Source of the DNA: Deltaproteobacteria bacterium
GTDB taxonomy: Bacteria > Desulfobacterota > DSM-4660 > Desulfatiglandales > HGW-15
Direction: 5' to 3'
Length of the DNA: 32,755 nt
Assembly (NCBI GenBank): GCA_016932235.1
Contig: JAFGDF010000153.1
Location: 1 to 32,755 of the forward strand
The notes beneath the pieces were generated by a model that saw only the letters and a program-made list of their open reading frames with translations, searched no databases and had not been told where the DNA came from. A program made the translations under genes and the position numbers. The stretch's first letter is position 1; every line of letters begins with the position of its first letter. Below are positions 25,830 to 32,755 of this stretch, piece by piece.

Positions 25830-26567
25830 TCATATGATCCATCGCTTCCGGATATTTCGCAGGCTGATGAGAAAAAGTCCTATGGAGAAAATGATCAGCA
25901 TCGCGAAATCGATCAACATGGGCATCCTGTTGCCGATACTGAAGGCGCCGTGGAGTATATCTGCTCCGTAAGTCGGTGGAAGCACATAGGAAAGCGGCTG
26001 TAAAAAAACAGGCAGACGTTCGATGGGGAAGAACAACCCGCACAGGAATATCATGGGGAAGCGGAAAAAATTGGAAAAGGTCTGGGCTTCGAAGACTTCA
26101 CTGACAGAGACGGCTATGAACAGTCCCAGGAAGGTGGAGGTCACTGCAAGGAGAAAAATAGCAGGAATAATGACGGTCCAGGGGGCTTGAGAAAGGTCTG
26201 CAAGAAAGGCCCCGATTATTATGGGGACAAAGGCATTGGCCGCGCCAAAGATAACCGCCCCCGAGGTCTTGGCCAGCATCAGGATTTCCAGGGGTATGGG
26301 CGCCAGCAGCAGCCGGTCAAAGGATCGACCTTTTTTCTCAAAGGTCACGGTTACCGACAGCATGGAGGTGGTTCCGAAGATAATGGAAACAACTACCACC
26401 CCCGGTAACATAGAAAAGATGCTTTCCAGGCCGCTGCCGGACTTTATAAAGAACATCCCTGTCCATGCAAGGGGGAAGATCAGACCCCAGCTGACATTTG
26501 GGGGTTTCAGGTAATAGGCCCGCATATCCTTGACAAGAATGTTCCAGAAGGCGATCCATCCTTTCAT
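25830..26567 (-). CDS. ABC-2-type transporter permease (pair A)
   Basis: The product has 245 residues and about six membrane helices. The ABC-2 permease signature is seen in the middle, with FEKKGRSFDRLLLAPIPLEI, and near the end in FFPIERLPVFLQPLSYVLPP. It works with the ATPase just upstream, whose stop overlaps this gene's ATG by four bases. Such pairs export drugs, lipids or metal chelates. The substrate is unknown. Confidence 0.88.
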   Translation of the reverse strand: MKGWIAFWNILVKDMRAYYLKPPNVSWGLIFPLAWTGMFFIKSGSGLESIFSMLPGVVVVSIIFGTTSMLSVTVTFEKKGRSFDRLLLAPIPLEILMLAKTSGAVIFGAANAFVPIIIGAFLADLSQAPWTVIIPAIFLLAVTSTFLGLFIAVSVSEVFEAQTFSNFFRFPMIFLCGLFFPIERLPVFLQPLSYVLPPTYGADILHGAFSIGNRMPMLIDFAMLIIFSIGLFLISLRNIRKRWII

Positions 26568-27568
26568 AAGCCCCCGCCCCCTTTCTTTTCTTTTTCCTTG
26601 CGCATGGCATCTGCTTCGATGCCTGTGATTTGCACGAAGACATCCTCCAGGGATAGCTGTATACGCCTAGCTTCATTGACCTCTGCTCCCTGATCTTCCA
26701 GAAAACGCACCAGGGGCCCGACGCGAACAGGCTCGCTCCCCTCGAACCGAATCAAACCACCTGTAACATCCTGAAAATTCAGTTTTGGAAAGGCTTCAAC
26801 CAGCTCATCGTGAAGCACGGATTCTGAATTCGACACCGCAAGCTGCATCACATGCTTTTCCCGGACCGGCTGAATGAGATTAGATACCGTATCAATGCGA
26901 ACAATTCTTCCCTTCACGATGAAGGCGATCCGGTCGCAGAGCCTTTCCGCCTCCTCAATATAATGGGTGGTCAGGAAGATGGTCGTTCCGGCCCTGTGCA
27001 GTTCAGAAATGAGCTGACGGATATGTCGGGCACTGGCCACATCGATGCCTGTAGTCGGTTCGTCCAGGAAGAGTATCGGCGGTTGGTGAATGATACCGGC
27101 GGCAATGGTAAGCTTGCGCTTCATCCCTTTAGAGTAGCCGGCAAATTTCCGGTCTGCCGCATCGGCAAGATCAAAATCCTCCAATAACTTGCCGGCACGT
27201 GATTCACGATCCGCTTTTTTTATTCCATACAATGCCGCGCAGAAGCACAGGTTGCCGAATCCCGTCAGCTCAGGATAAAGGTTGCTTTCGTCCGGGACTA
27301 CTCCGATCAGGCGCTGGGCCGCCTTGGGATTTCCGGTACAATCGATACCGTTTATCTGGATAGTGCCCGTGTCCGGCCTGGCCAGGCCGGTGAGCATGTT
27401 AATGGTGGTGGTCTTTCCAGCGCCGTTCGGGCCGAGGAACCCGAAAAGTTCGCCCTGGAGCACCTCAAAGCTTGCATCCGCGACCGCCTGAACTCCATCG
27501 AATCGCTTGGCCAGCCCCTGCACAACGATAGAGTGGGGCGATTGTGGGTCCTCTTTCAGTGTCATCAC
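26564..27568 (-). CDS. ABC transporter ATPase, DrrA-like (pair A)
   Basis: The product has 334 residues. Walker A GPNGAGKT is at 46-53, the signature YSKGMKRKL follows, then Walker B ILFLDEPTTGID and the switch His in LTTHYIEEAE. After the nucleotide-binding domain there is an extension of about 100 residues of the DrrA type, ending in EKEKKGGGGL. The start may be GTG at 27568 or ATG at 27565; GGAAGGG lies upstream of both. It is coupled to its permease by an ATGA overlap. Confidence 0.93.
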   Translation of the reverse strand: MMTLKEDPQSPHSIVVQGLAKRFDGVQAVADASFEVLQGELFGFLGPNGAGKTTTINMLTGLARPDTGTIQINGIDCTGNPKAAQRLIGVVPDESNLYPELTGFGNLCFCAALYGIKKADRESRAGKLLEDFDLADAADRKFAGYSKGMKRKLTIAAGIIHQPPILFLDEPTTGIDVASARHIRQLISELHRAGTTIFLTTHYIEEAERLCDRIAFIVKGRIVRIDTVSNLIQPVREKHVMQLAVSNSESVLHDELVEAFPKLNFQDVTGGLIRFEGSEPVRVGPLVRFLEDQGAEVNEARRIQLSLEDVFVQITGIEADAMRKEKEKKGGGGL

Positions 27569-27605
27569 ATACCCTTCCTTCTGACAAAGATAAATAAAAC
27601 AGTGC

Positions 27606-28355
27606 CTAGACCCTCATCGGCAGGGTTCTGTTATGAAGCTTCACAGCGATAACCCATAAGATAATAATAAAAGCGATAATAGCCGTAAAATCTATATAAA
27701 GAGGGAGATAATGCCGGTGTCCGATCGCATAGCGGGCGATATCGGTAAAATAAGTAAGTGGAGAGATGTAGCTGATCATTCTTGCGGCAGCCGGTAAGTT
27801 GCCAAGGGGGATAAAGACACCGCTTATGAATAAAAGCGGGACCTTTACGATGGTGCTCAGCATCTGTGTGGAATGGGGGCCGCTGACCGGGGCAACAGAT
27901 AAAAGAAGAGCCATGGTGGCGAAACATATCGAACCAATGATAATGGCGAATATCAGCGCTATCGGGCTGGTGAAGGTAACCCCAAAAGCGATGGCGATGA
28001 GTATTGGCACAATGGAAATTATAACGCCCACAATGGCCGATGCTACCATATCGCCAAAAAGTATTGTCCACGTGTTTATCGGAGAAGAAATCAGTCTCTC
28101 CAGTGTCCTCTGAGCGGTCTCCCAGGGGAATGCCACCGGAGTGATTGCCGAACATGTAAAAAAAACGGAAACCCCGATAAGTCCCGGTATAAGTGATTCA
28201 ACAGCCATTCCACGGCCGAAAGCGAAAGAACCGAACATTATGGCGGGCCAGAGCACACCCATCAGTACCACCGGAGGCTTGGAGTAGTAAATCATTATAT
28301 CTTTTTTGATGATAGCCATGGATCTGATTAGCTGGTCCATAATCCTATTGATCAT
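27606..28355 (-). CDS. ABC-2-type transporter permease (pair B)
   Basis: The product has 249 residues and about six membrane helices, with the ABC-2 signature around PWETAQRTLERLISSPINTW and FISGVFIPLGNLPAAARMIS. GGGGAGG supports the ATG at 28355. It overlaps the end of ATPase B by 11 bases and lies 37 bases before ATPase A. Pairs A and B are similar in layout and may form one heteromeric exporter or two exporters. The substrate is unknown. Confidence 0.88.
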   Translation of the reverse strand: MINRIMDQLIRSMAIIKKDIMIYYSKPPVVLMGVLWPAIMFGSFAFGRGMAVESLIPGLIGVSVFFTCSAITPVAFPWETAQRTLERLISSPINTWTILFGDMVASAIVGVIISIVPILIAIAFGVTFTSPIALIFAIIIGSICFATMALLLSVAPVSGPHSTQMLSTIVKVPLLFISGVFIPLGNLPAAARMISYISPLTYFTDIARYAIGHRHYLPLYIDFTAIIAFIIILWVIAVKLHNRTLPMRV

Positions 28356-29466
28356 CTTTAGCCTCCCCTGTTAACATGACGAAGGCGTCCTCAAGGGACG
28401 GGGGATGAATATTTAAAATATTCATCTTTAACAATTCAGCCCTGCTGAAGTCGACGAGAGAGGACATCAATTCTCCTGTATCCTCGGTGTGCAATCTGAA
28501 ACGGTTGGAAGATTGTTTCTTTTCATCCGTTTCGGCAGGTCTTGTCCGGGCCATGCCCGCCCCCTTTCTTCCCGGCATCACTCCACCTAGCATACCTGCT
28601 TTCATTATTCCTGGCCCCATTCCACCCATGGCGGACATTTCTTTCATACGCTCTGCCGTGTCTATTGCCTGCGAGCTTTCCACGTGTATTACTCCCGGAA
28701 CCGCTTTTAATGCTTCGGCAGAGACAGCCATGTCAAAGGAAATGTCTACAATGATGACATTGCCGGCGGTTATTCTCAGGTTTTCAGGAGTACTGAGGGC
28801 TGCGATTCTTCCCTGATTAATGATGCCTACCCGGTCGCACATATCGGCGGCTTCGTTCATGTTATGGGTTGTAAGGAAAAAGGTTTTACCCTCTTTCTTG
28901 AACTGATTAAGCAGTCCTCTTATAAACCGGGTGCTATGGACGTCCAGCCCGCTGGTCGGCTCATCCAGGAATACTATTTCCGGATCGTTCATCAGCGCCA
29001 CCGCCAGGAGCAGGCGCTTCCTCATTCCCATGGAGTATTCCCTGGCCCTGGAATCCTTTCTATCGTAAATTCCAAGCTGCTTGAGAAGGTTTTCGGCTCT
29101 TGATTTCGCCTCCGGTGGAGGCACGCGATAAAGCTCCGCTGTGAGCATGAGGTTCCGCCAGGCAGTCAAATCCATATATACGTTGGACTGCTCTGGAACA
29201 ACCCCTGATATCTGCTTGGCTTCGATGCTGCCAGCGGGAAAACCCATTACTGTCGCCTCGCCGCCGCTGGTGCTGATTATCCCGGTGAGCATGCGGATGG
29301 TAGTTGTCTTGCCGGCTCCGTTCGGTCCGAGGAATCCGAAGAACTCCCCCTTATGCACCTCAAAGCTGATATTGTCCACAGCAACAAATTCACCGTAACG
29401 TTTGGTTAAATTTTTAACCGTAATGGCGCTATTGTTTTTTATATGCTTCATAATTGAAGTATCCAT
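28345..29466 (-). CDS. ABC transporter ATPase with Met/Gly-rich insertion (pair B)
   Basis: The product has 373 residues. Walker A GPNGAGKT is at 47-54, signature YSMGM at 144-148, Walker B EIVFLDEP at 163-170 and the switch His at 201. The C-terminal extension contains an unusual segment at about 274-305 with eight methionines (274, 277, 280, 283, 288, 292, 297, 305) among glycines. It makes this protein about 40 residues longer than ATPase A. Met-rich loops can bind Cu(I) or other soft metals. The start is uncertain: ATG at 29466 or 29451, neither with a good ribosome-binding site. Confidence 0.9.
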   Translation of the reverse strand: MDTSIMKHIKNNSAITVKNLTKRYGEFVAVDNISFEVHKGEFFGFLGPNGAGKTTTIRMLTGIISTSGGEATVMGFPAGSIEAKQISGVVPEQSNVYMDLTAWRNLMLTAELYRVPPPEAKSRAENLLKQLGIYDRKDSRAREYSMGMRKRLLLAVALMNDPEIVFLDEPTSGLDVHSTRFIRGLLNQFKKEGKTFFLTTHNMNEAADMCDRVGIINQGRIAALSTPENLRITAGNVIIVDISFDMAVSAEALKAVPGVIHVESSQAIDTAERMKEMSAMGGMGPGIMKAGMLGGVMPGRKGAGMARTRPAETDEKKQSSNRFRLHTEDTGELMSSLVDFSRAELLKMNILNIHPPSLEDAFVMLTGEAKDDQ

Positions 29467-29496
29467 CTGGACAAATACTCATAGAGCAAAGGTTCT

Positions 29497-29985
29497 TTAT
29501 TTTTTTTCCTTCCTGGAAATATAGTGATGATTCTTTTCATCCCCGTGACATTCCTTGATCTGTTCAGGGGTGCACTCCCCGGGTTTCCCTTTCAGACGAT
29601 CCGGCTGTTGGCAACAATCTTTACACATGGCTGATTCCCTCCTTTCCATATCATTTATGTTGATCTCATCCAAAACGGACCTGTGACAGGATATCTTGAA
29701 ATCAGGCGCCTGATCGGTCCTCTTTATCAGATCTTCAGCGATTTGATAAATCGCGCTTTTATCGACGCTGTAATGGGTCCAGTATCCCCGTTTTTCCCCT
29801 CTAACCAGGCCGGCCTTCCTTAGTATTTGCAGGTGCTGGGACACGGCCGCTTTCGAGATCTTAAGGTGGCCCGCAAGGGCGCCCACGCAAAGGTCATGGG
29901 TCAGAAGAAGATTAATGATCCGAAAACGGGTCTCATCTGCCAGGGCCTTGAGAACTGGGATAGTGTCAACCATATTAAAATCCAT
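29497..29985 (-). CDS. ArsR-family regulator with cysteine-rich C-terminal tail
   Basis: The product has 162 residues. The winged helix fills about 1-95, with recognition helix KISKAAVSQHLQIL and wing KRGYWTHYSV. The classical CxC site is reduced to Cys33 (DLCVGAL). The tail has Cys100 and then a compact cluster C121-x2-C124-C125-x12-C138-x7-C146-His147, within the phrases CKDCCQQPDRLKGKP and CTPEQIKECHGD. The tail probably senses a metal or a redox change. The gene is first in the ABC/MOT1 operon. Its start codon lies inside a perfect palindrome, so M5 at 29973 could be the true start. Confidence 0.9.
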   Translation of the reverse strand: MDFNMVDTIPVLKALADETRFRIINLLLTHDLCVGALAGHLKISKAAVSQHLQILRKAGLVRGEKRGYWTHYSVDKSAIYQIAEDLIKRTDQAPDFKISCHRSVLDEININDMERRESAMCKDCCQQPDRLKGKPGECTPEQIKECHGDEKNHHYISRKEKK

Positions 29986-30008
29986 TTAAGTATGAACTTA
30001 AATGGATT
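29979..30008. promoter_or_regulatory. Perfect 13-bp inverted-repeat operator over the ArsR start codon
   Basis: AATCCATTTAAGT (29979-29991) and ACTTAAATGGATT (29996-30008) are perfect reverse complements with a 4-base spacer. The palindrome covers the end of the -10 element, the predicted transcription start and the ATG at 29985. This is the expected place for autorepression by the encoded ArsR-family protein. Confidence 0.85.
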
Positions 30009-30034
30009 GTTGCATTTCTAATTTGATCTGTCAA
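30006..30034 (-). promoter_or_regulatory. Sigma-70 promoter of the ArsR/ABC/MOT1 operon
   Basis: On the minus strand, TTGACA (30034-30029) is followed after 17 bases by AACAAT (30011-30006), a 4/6 match to the -10 box. Transcription would start near 29999, inside the palindrome, leaving a leader of only about 14-26 bases. Confidence 0.65.
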
Positions 30035-30051
30035 CAAAAATTCTGGCAGTA

Positions 30052-30071
30052 TGTCGGTCAGAATCCCGACA
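30052..30071. repeat. Small hairpin TGTCGG ... CCGACA
   Basis: TGTCGG and CCGACA pair over 6 bp around an 8-base loop, upstream of the ArsR promoter. It shares the GTCGG/CCGAC core of the hairpins near 1142 and 6110, but the rest differs, so kinship is uncertain. Confidence 0.3.
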
Positions 30072-30135
30072 ATCTCCTCGGGGTTTGAGTTAACAGGATG
30101 CCATAAAAAAGATTCAGGCCGAGGAATGAAGAATT

Positions 30136-30891
30136 TTATAGAATGGCTTCGATATTCGATATAAGGTTCATGAAGTCGATCCGACTTTCCTGCTCATTAT
30201 TTCTCTTTTCTACTTCTGAATATCGGGGACCAAAATAGAGATCGATCTTTATTCCTCTCCGGTTGCAAAACTTATCAAGCGAAGATTTGGTCATGCTTCC
30301 GATAAGAAAGGCGCCGGCCTTTGCCCCCCATTCAAAGTGCGGGCCGTCCCCCCCGCTGTCACCCATCAGAATGACCTTTCCGGGCGGTATGTCAAATGCT
30401 TTCATGACTTTCCGGGTATTGGCCGGCTTGTCCTGGATTTCCAGTAAATCATACCACTGGCAGGCCGTCTTTCGTTCCTCATCGTATTTTATCATCGGAT
30501 GGGCCGATACGGCGGGTACCTCCGGCAGGATTCCTTTGTTGAATATCCGCTGGAAGTATCCCTGCATGCCTGTGGTGTTGATCATGAAAAGGATATTCTT
30601 TTTGCCGCACCACTCGATAAATTCAGGGACTCCCCGGTAGGTTTCGAAGCGGTTTTCCAGGTAGGCATCCATCTGTTCTTCCTTGATCATTCGGGGCAAA
30701 AGGGTAGCGATTCGCCGGATTGCCTCCAAGAGGGGAATACGGTTAGAGGTATAAGCCTTGAAGATCTTTTCGAGTTCCGGGTCGAGAGAAGGATAAGTGA
30801 AAGTAATAAAATCAAAAGGACCTGAAGGAGCAAGGCATTGATTCCAGTCGGAAGAGATAAGCGCACGGTATTTTCGATTCTTTGTTTTCAT
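30136..30891 (-). CDS. HAD-superfamily phosphatase-like protein, atypical motif I
   Basis: The product has 251 residues. It shows HAD motifs: Asp15 in SSDWNQCL (I), Thr106/Thr107 in MINTTG (II), a Lys near 155 in QDKPANTRK (III) and MGDSGGDGPH with Asp178 and Asp182 (IV). Size and cap position suit the MtnX/phosphoserine-phosphatase-like group. Motif I normally reads DxD, but here the second Asp is Asn17, the usual general acid/base. Activity may be altered or restricted. The ATG overlaps the stop of the HIT gene by four bases, so the two are co-translated. Confidence 0.75.
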   Translation of the reverse strand: MKTKNRKYRALISSDWNQCLAPSGPFDFITFTYPSLDPELEKIFKAYTSNRIPLLEAIRRIATLLPRMIKEEQMDAYLENRFETYRGVPEFIEWCGKKNILFMINTTGMQGYFQRIFNKGILPEVPAVSAHPMIKYDEERKTACQWYDLLEIQDKPANTRKVMKAFDIPPGKVILMGDSGGDGPHFEWGAKAGAFLIGSMTKSSLDKFCNRRGIKIDLYFGPRYSEVEKRNNEQESRIDFMNLISNIEAIL

Positions 30892-31343
30892 GCCAGATCT
30901 TTCCTATCCGGTTTGAGTCCAGACTTTAACAGAGAGGCAATCCGTTCAAGCACTGTAACCCTCTCAGGGGTATTCCCATGGCCGAATTGCAGTATCACCG
31001 GATCACCCTTATACCGGGGAACGATGTGAAGGTGAAAGTGGGGGACGGTCTGACCTGCTGCTGTTTCGTTGGATTGAATGAGGTTTATTCCTTCGGGGGA
31101 TAGCGCCTCTTTGATTGCCTTTGCCACCATTATGGCGGCTGCCATCAGATGTGAACCCAAATCCGGGGGCATCTCATATAGATTCTCTATATGCCGTTTA
31201 GGGAGGATTAGCACATGACCTGGTGTGGCCGGGTACAGATCCATAATAGCCAACACCTCCCCATCCTCCAGCACCGACACATAATCCAGCTCATGCCTGC
31301 CCATCCTGCAGAAAGGGCAATCCTTTTTAGTAGTCCATTTCAT
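30888..31343 (-). CDS. HIT-family nucleotide hydrolase/transferase
   Basis: The product has 151 residues. The histidine triad lies in PHFHLHIVPR (His102, His104, His106), preceded by the typical LILPKRHIENLYE and a CPFC metal-binding pair (Cys9, Cys12). Such proteins hydrolyse AMP conjugates or diadenosine polyphosphates. It is coupled to the HAD gene downstream by an ATGA overlap and lies 158 bp after enolase. Confidence 0.92.
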   Translation of the reverse strand: MKWTTKKDCPFCRMGRHELDYVSVLEDGEVLAIMDLYPATPGHVLILPKRHIENLYEMPPDLGSHLMAAAIMVAKAIKEALSPEGINLIQSNETAAGQTVPHFHLHIVPRYKGDPVILQFGHGNTPERVTVLERIASLLKSGLKPDRKDLA

Positions 31344-31383
31344 TATTCTTGCCTCGACCTTTCCCTATCGCGACCTTTGGCAC

Positions 31384-31408
31384 GGGGAGCCTAAAGGATA
31401 GGCTCCCC
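31384..31408. terminator. 10-bp hairpin between enolase and HIT genes
   Basis: GGGGAGCCTA and TAGGCTCCCC form a perfect 10-bp stem with loop AAGGA. It lies 94 bases after the enolase stop. On the minus strand, where the genes run, no U-run follows, so it may attenuate or protect the mRNA. On the plus strand a T-rich stretch does follow. Confidence 0.5.
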
Positions 31409-31501
31409 TTACTTTTCATTGGTGGAAAACTCCTTACTTCATAAAGAACGGTAGTGTCATTGCTAACAGCAATCCCAAAGCAAGGAAAAAAGTGAACCGG
31501 A

Positions 31502-32755
31502 TTAACAGTTCAGTGGATTCTCAAACACGGCAGCCTTACCCAGTTCAATTTCTATTTCCAGCAGCCTGTTATATTTGGCCATGCGCTCACTGCGGCACAG
31601 AGACCCTGTCTTGATCTGCCCCCCGCCCATAGCGACGGCAAAGTCAGCGATGAATGAGTCTTCGGTTTCGCCCGAACGGTGGGAAATGACAAAACCCCAG
31701 CCGGCCTTTCGGCAGAGATTCACAGCCTCGATGGTTTCCGTGACAGTGCCGATCTGGTTCAGCTTGATCAGTACGGCGTTGGTCGTTTTCTCTTGAATGC
31801 CCCTTTCGATAAATCTGGTGTTGGTCACATAGATGTCATCTCCTACGATTTGAACCTTGCTGCCAAGTGACGCAGTTTGTTCTCGAAAGCCTTCCCAGTC
31901 ATTTTCATCAAGGCCGTCCTCGATGGAAACGATGGGGTATTTTTCGACCCAGGATCGATAGAGATCCGTGATCTCAGAGCTGTTCTTCTTTCCCTGTCCT
32001 GATTTGCTCAAACTATAGATCCCTTGATCGAAGAAGGAGCTTGCCGCCGGGTCAAGGGCAATGGCGATATCTTTTCCAAGCGTGTAGCCTCCGGCCACGA
32101 TTGCTTCAACGATAACCTCGCAGGCTTCGTCGTTGCTCTTAAGACTTGGCGCAAAACCGCCTTCATCGCCAACGCTCGTACTGTAACCTTTCTTTTTGAG
32201 AATTGACTTTAGAACATGGAAAGTTTCAGCGCCGTAGCGCAGGGCTTCAGCAAAGGTGGGCGCGCCTATCGGCATGACCATGAATTCCTGGAAATCCACG
32301 CTGTTATCGGCGTGCTTGCCGCCATTAAGTATGTTCATCATGGGTATGGGGACGCGGAAGGCTCCAGGACCTCCAAGGTAAAGGTACAGGGGCATTTCTG
32401 ATGCCTTTGCCGCGGCGCGAGCCACGGCCATGGAAACACCGAGAACGGCATTGGCGCCCAGTTTTCCCTTGTTCGGGGTCCCGTCAAGATCAATCATTCT
32501 TCGATCGATTTCTGCCTGGCGGGATGGGTCCATTCCCACCACGAGCGGAGCAATCAAATCATTGACATTCTTGACAGCATTCAAGACCCCTTTTCCTCCG
32601 TAGCGTCCTTTGTCACCATCTCGCAGCTCAACCGCTTCATGCTCACCTGTTGAGGCTCCTGAGGGAACCGAGGCCGAGACACTCAGACCGTTATCCAGAG
32701 TCACAAAAACCCTGACGGTCGGGTTCCCTCGCGAATCCAGAATTTCCATAGCACG
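31502..32755 (-). CDS. eno: Enolase, N-terminus cut by window edge
   Basis: The frame is open to the window edge: the codons before the first in-window ATG (32749) read Arg-Ala, giving [14 protein letters not shown], the usual enolase beginning just inside its N-terminus. About ten residues are missing. Diagnostic segments are [62 protein letters not shown] and SHRSGETED, with all catalytic and Mg-binding surroundings present. It converts 2-phosphoglycerate to phosphoenolpyruvate in glycolysis and gluconeogenesis. The family is unmistakable. Confidence 0.97.
   Translation of the reverse strand, partial: RAMEILDSRGNPTVRVFVTLDNGLSVSASVPSGASTGEHEAVELRDGDKGRYGGKGVLNAVKNVNDLIAPLVVGMDPSRQAEIDRRMIDLDGTPNKGKLGANAVLGVSMAVARAAAKASEMPLYLYLGGPGAFRVPIPMMNILNGGKHADNSVDFQEFMVMPIGAPTFAEALRYGAETFHVLKSILKKKGYSTSVGDEGGFAPSLKSNDEACEVIVEAIVAGGYTLGKDIAIALDPAASSFFDQGIYSLSKSGQGKKNSSEITDLYRSWVEKYPIVSIEDGLDENDWEGFREQTASLGSKVQIVGDDIYVTNTRFIERGIQEKTTNAVLIKLNQIGTVTETIEAVNLCRKAGWGFVISHRSGETEDSFIADFAVAMGGGQIKTGSLCRSERMAKYNRLLEIEIELGKAAVFENPLNC

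Noticed and set aside
31376..31392. Second sigma-54 promoter at TTGGCACGGGGAGCC
   Set aside because: TGGCACG is present, but no TTGC element follows at -12 and no gene runs in that direction.

Overview
The window reads as part of the chromosome of a Gram-negative anaerobe, most likely a deltaproteobacterium (Desulfobacterota). The grounds are a sigma-54 activator with a textbook -24/-12 promoter, a membrane molybdoenzyme operon, a TonB-dependent receptor, a molybdate/sulfate permease and tightly packed operons. The phylum is an inference from gene content; there is no rRNA or other marker beyond enolase. No tRNA, rRNA or CRISPR array was seen.

Left part (1-6146). A minus-strand old-yellow-enzyme gene runs off the left edge. 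A plus-strand DUF4037/DUF4125 pair follows. The end of the DUF4125 gene lies inside one end of a REP-associated (Y1/HUH) transposase unit that is bounded by 30-bp perfect inverted repeats. Two convergent alpha/beta-hydrolase genes and a DUF3783 gene complete this part.

Molybdoenzyme block (6147-13713). A 1048-residue TPR-GAF-AAA+ sigma-54 activator is divergent from a three-gene operon: a four-cluster ferredoxin subunit, an NrfD membrane subunit and a molybdopterin catalytic subunit. A near-consensus sigma-54 promoter (9447-9462) drives the operon, and a perfect 13-bp-stem terminator (13677-13713) closes it. Neither soluble subunit has a Tat signal, so the enzyme appears to face the cytoplasm. 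Its substrate is unknown.

Metal/thiol block (13858-18704, minus strand). An ArsR repressor with a CxC site has its own promoter. It is followed by an ArsP-type permease, a frameshifted small gene, a CPKC thioredoxin-like protein, a broken gene with an ArsM-like start, a TauE/SafE exporter, a 39-residue membrane peptide, a split VapB-like antitoxin relic and a CDF metal exporter. Several small genes here are decaying.

Sensory block (19146-24467, plus strand). A TonB-dependent receptor, an orphan ABC-type periplasmic binding protein and a membrane hybrid histidine kinase form a compact operon without any ABC permease or ATPase. It looks like a sensing system rather than a complete importer.

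Exporter block (24617-30034, minus strand). An ArsR-family regulator with a cysteine-rich tail controls two ATPase/permease pairs and a MOT1-type molybdate/sulfate permease. A perfect 13-bp inverted-repeat operator overlaps its -10 region and start codon. One ATPase carries a Met/Gly-rich insertion.

Right edge (30136-32755, minus strand). An atypical HAD phosphatase overlaps a HIT-family gene. Upstream lies enolase, which is cut by the window end.

The strongest candidates for something undescribed are the sigma-54-controlled cytoplasmic molybdoenzyme, the ArsR/twin-ABC/MOT1 operon and the receptor/binding-protein/kinase operon.
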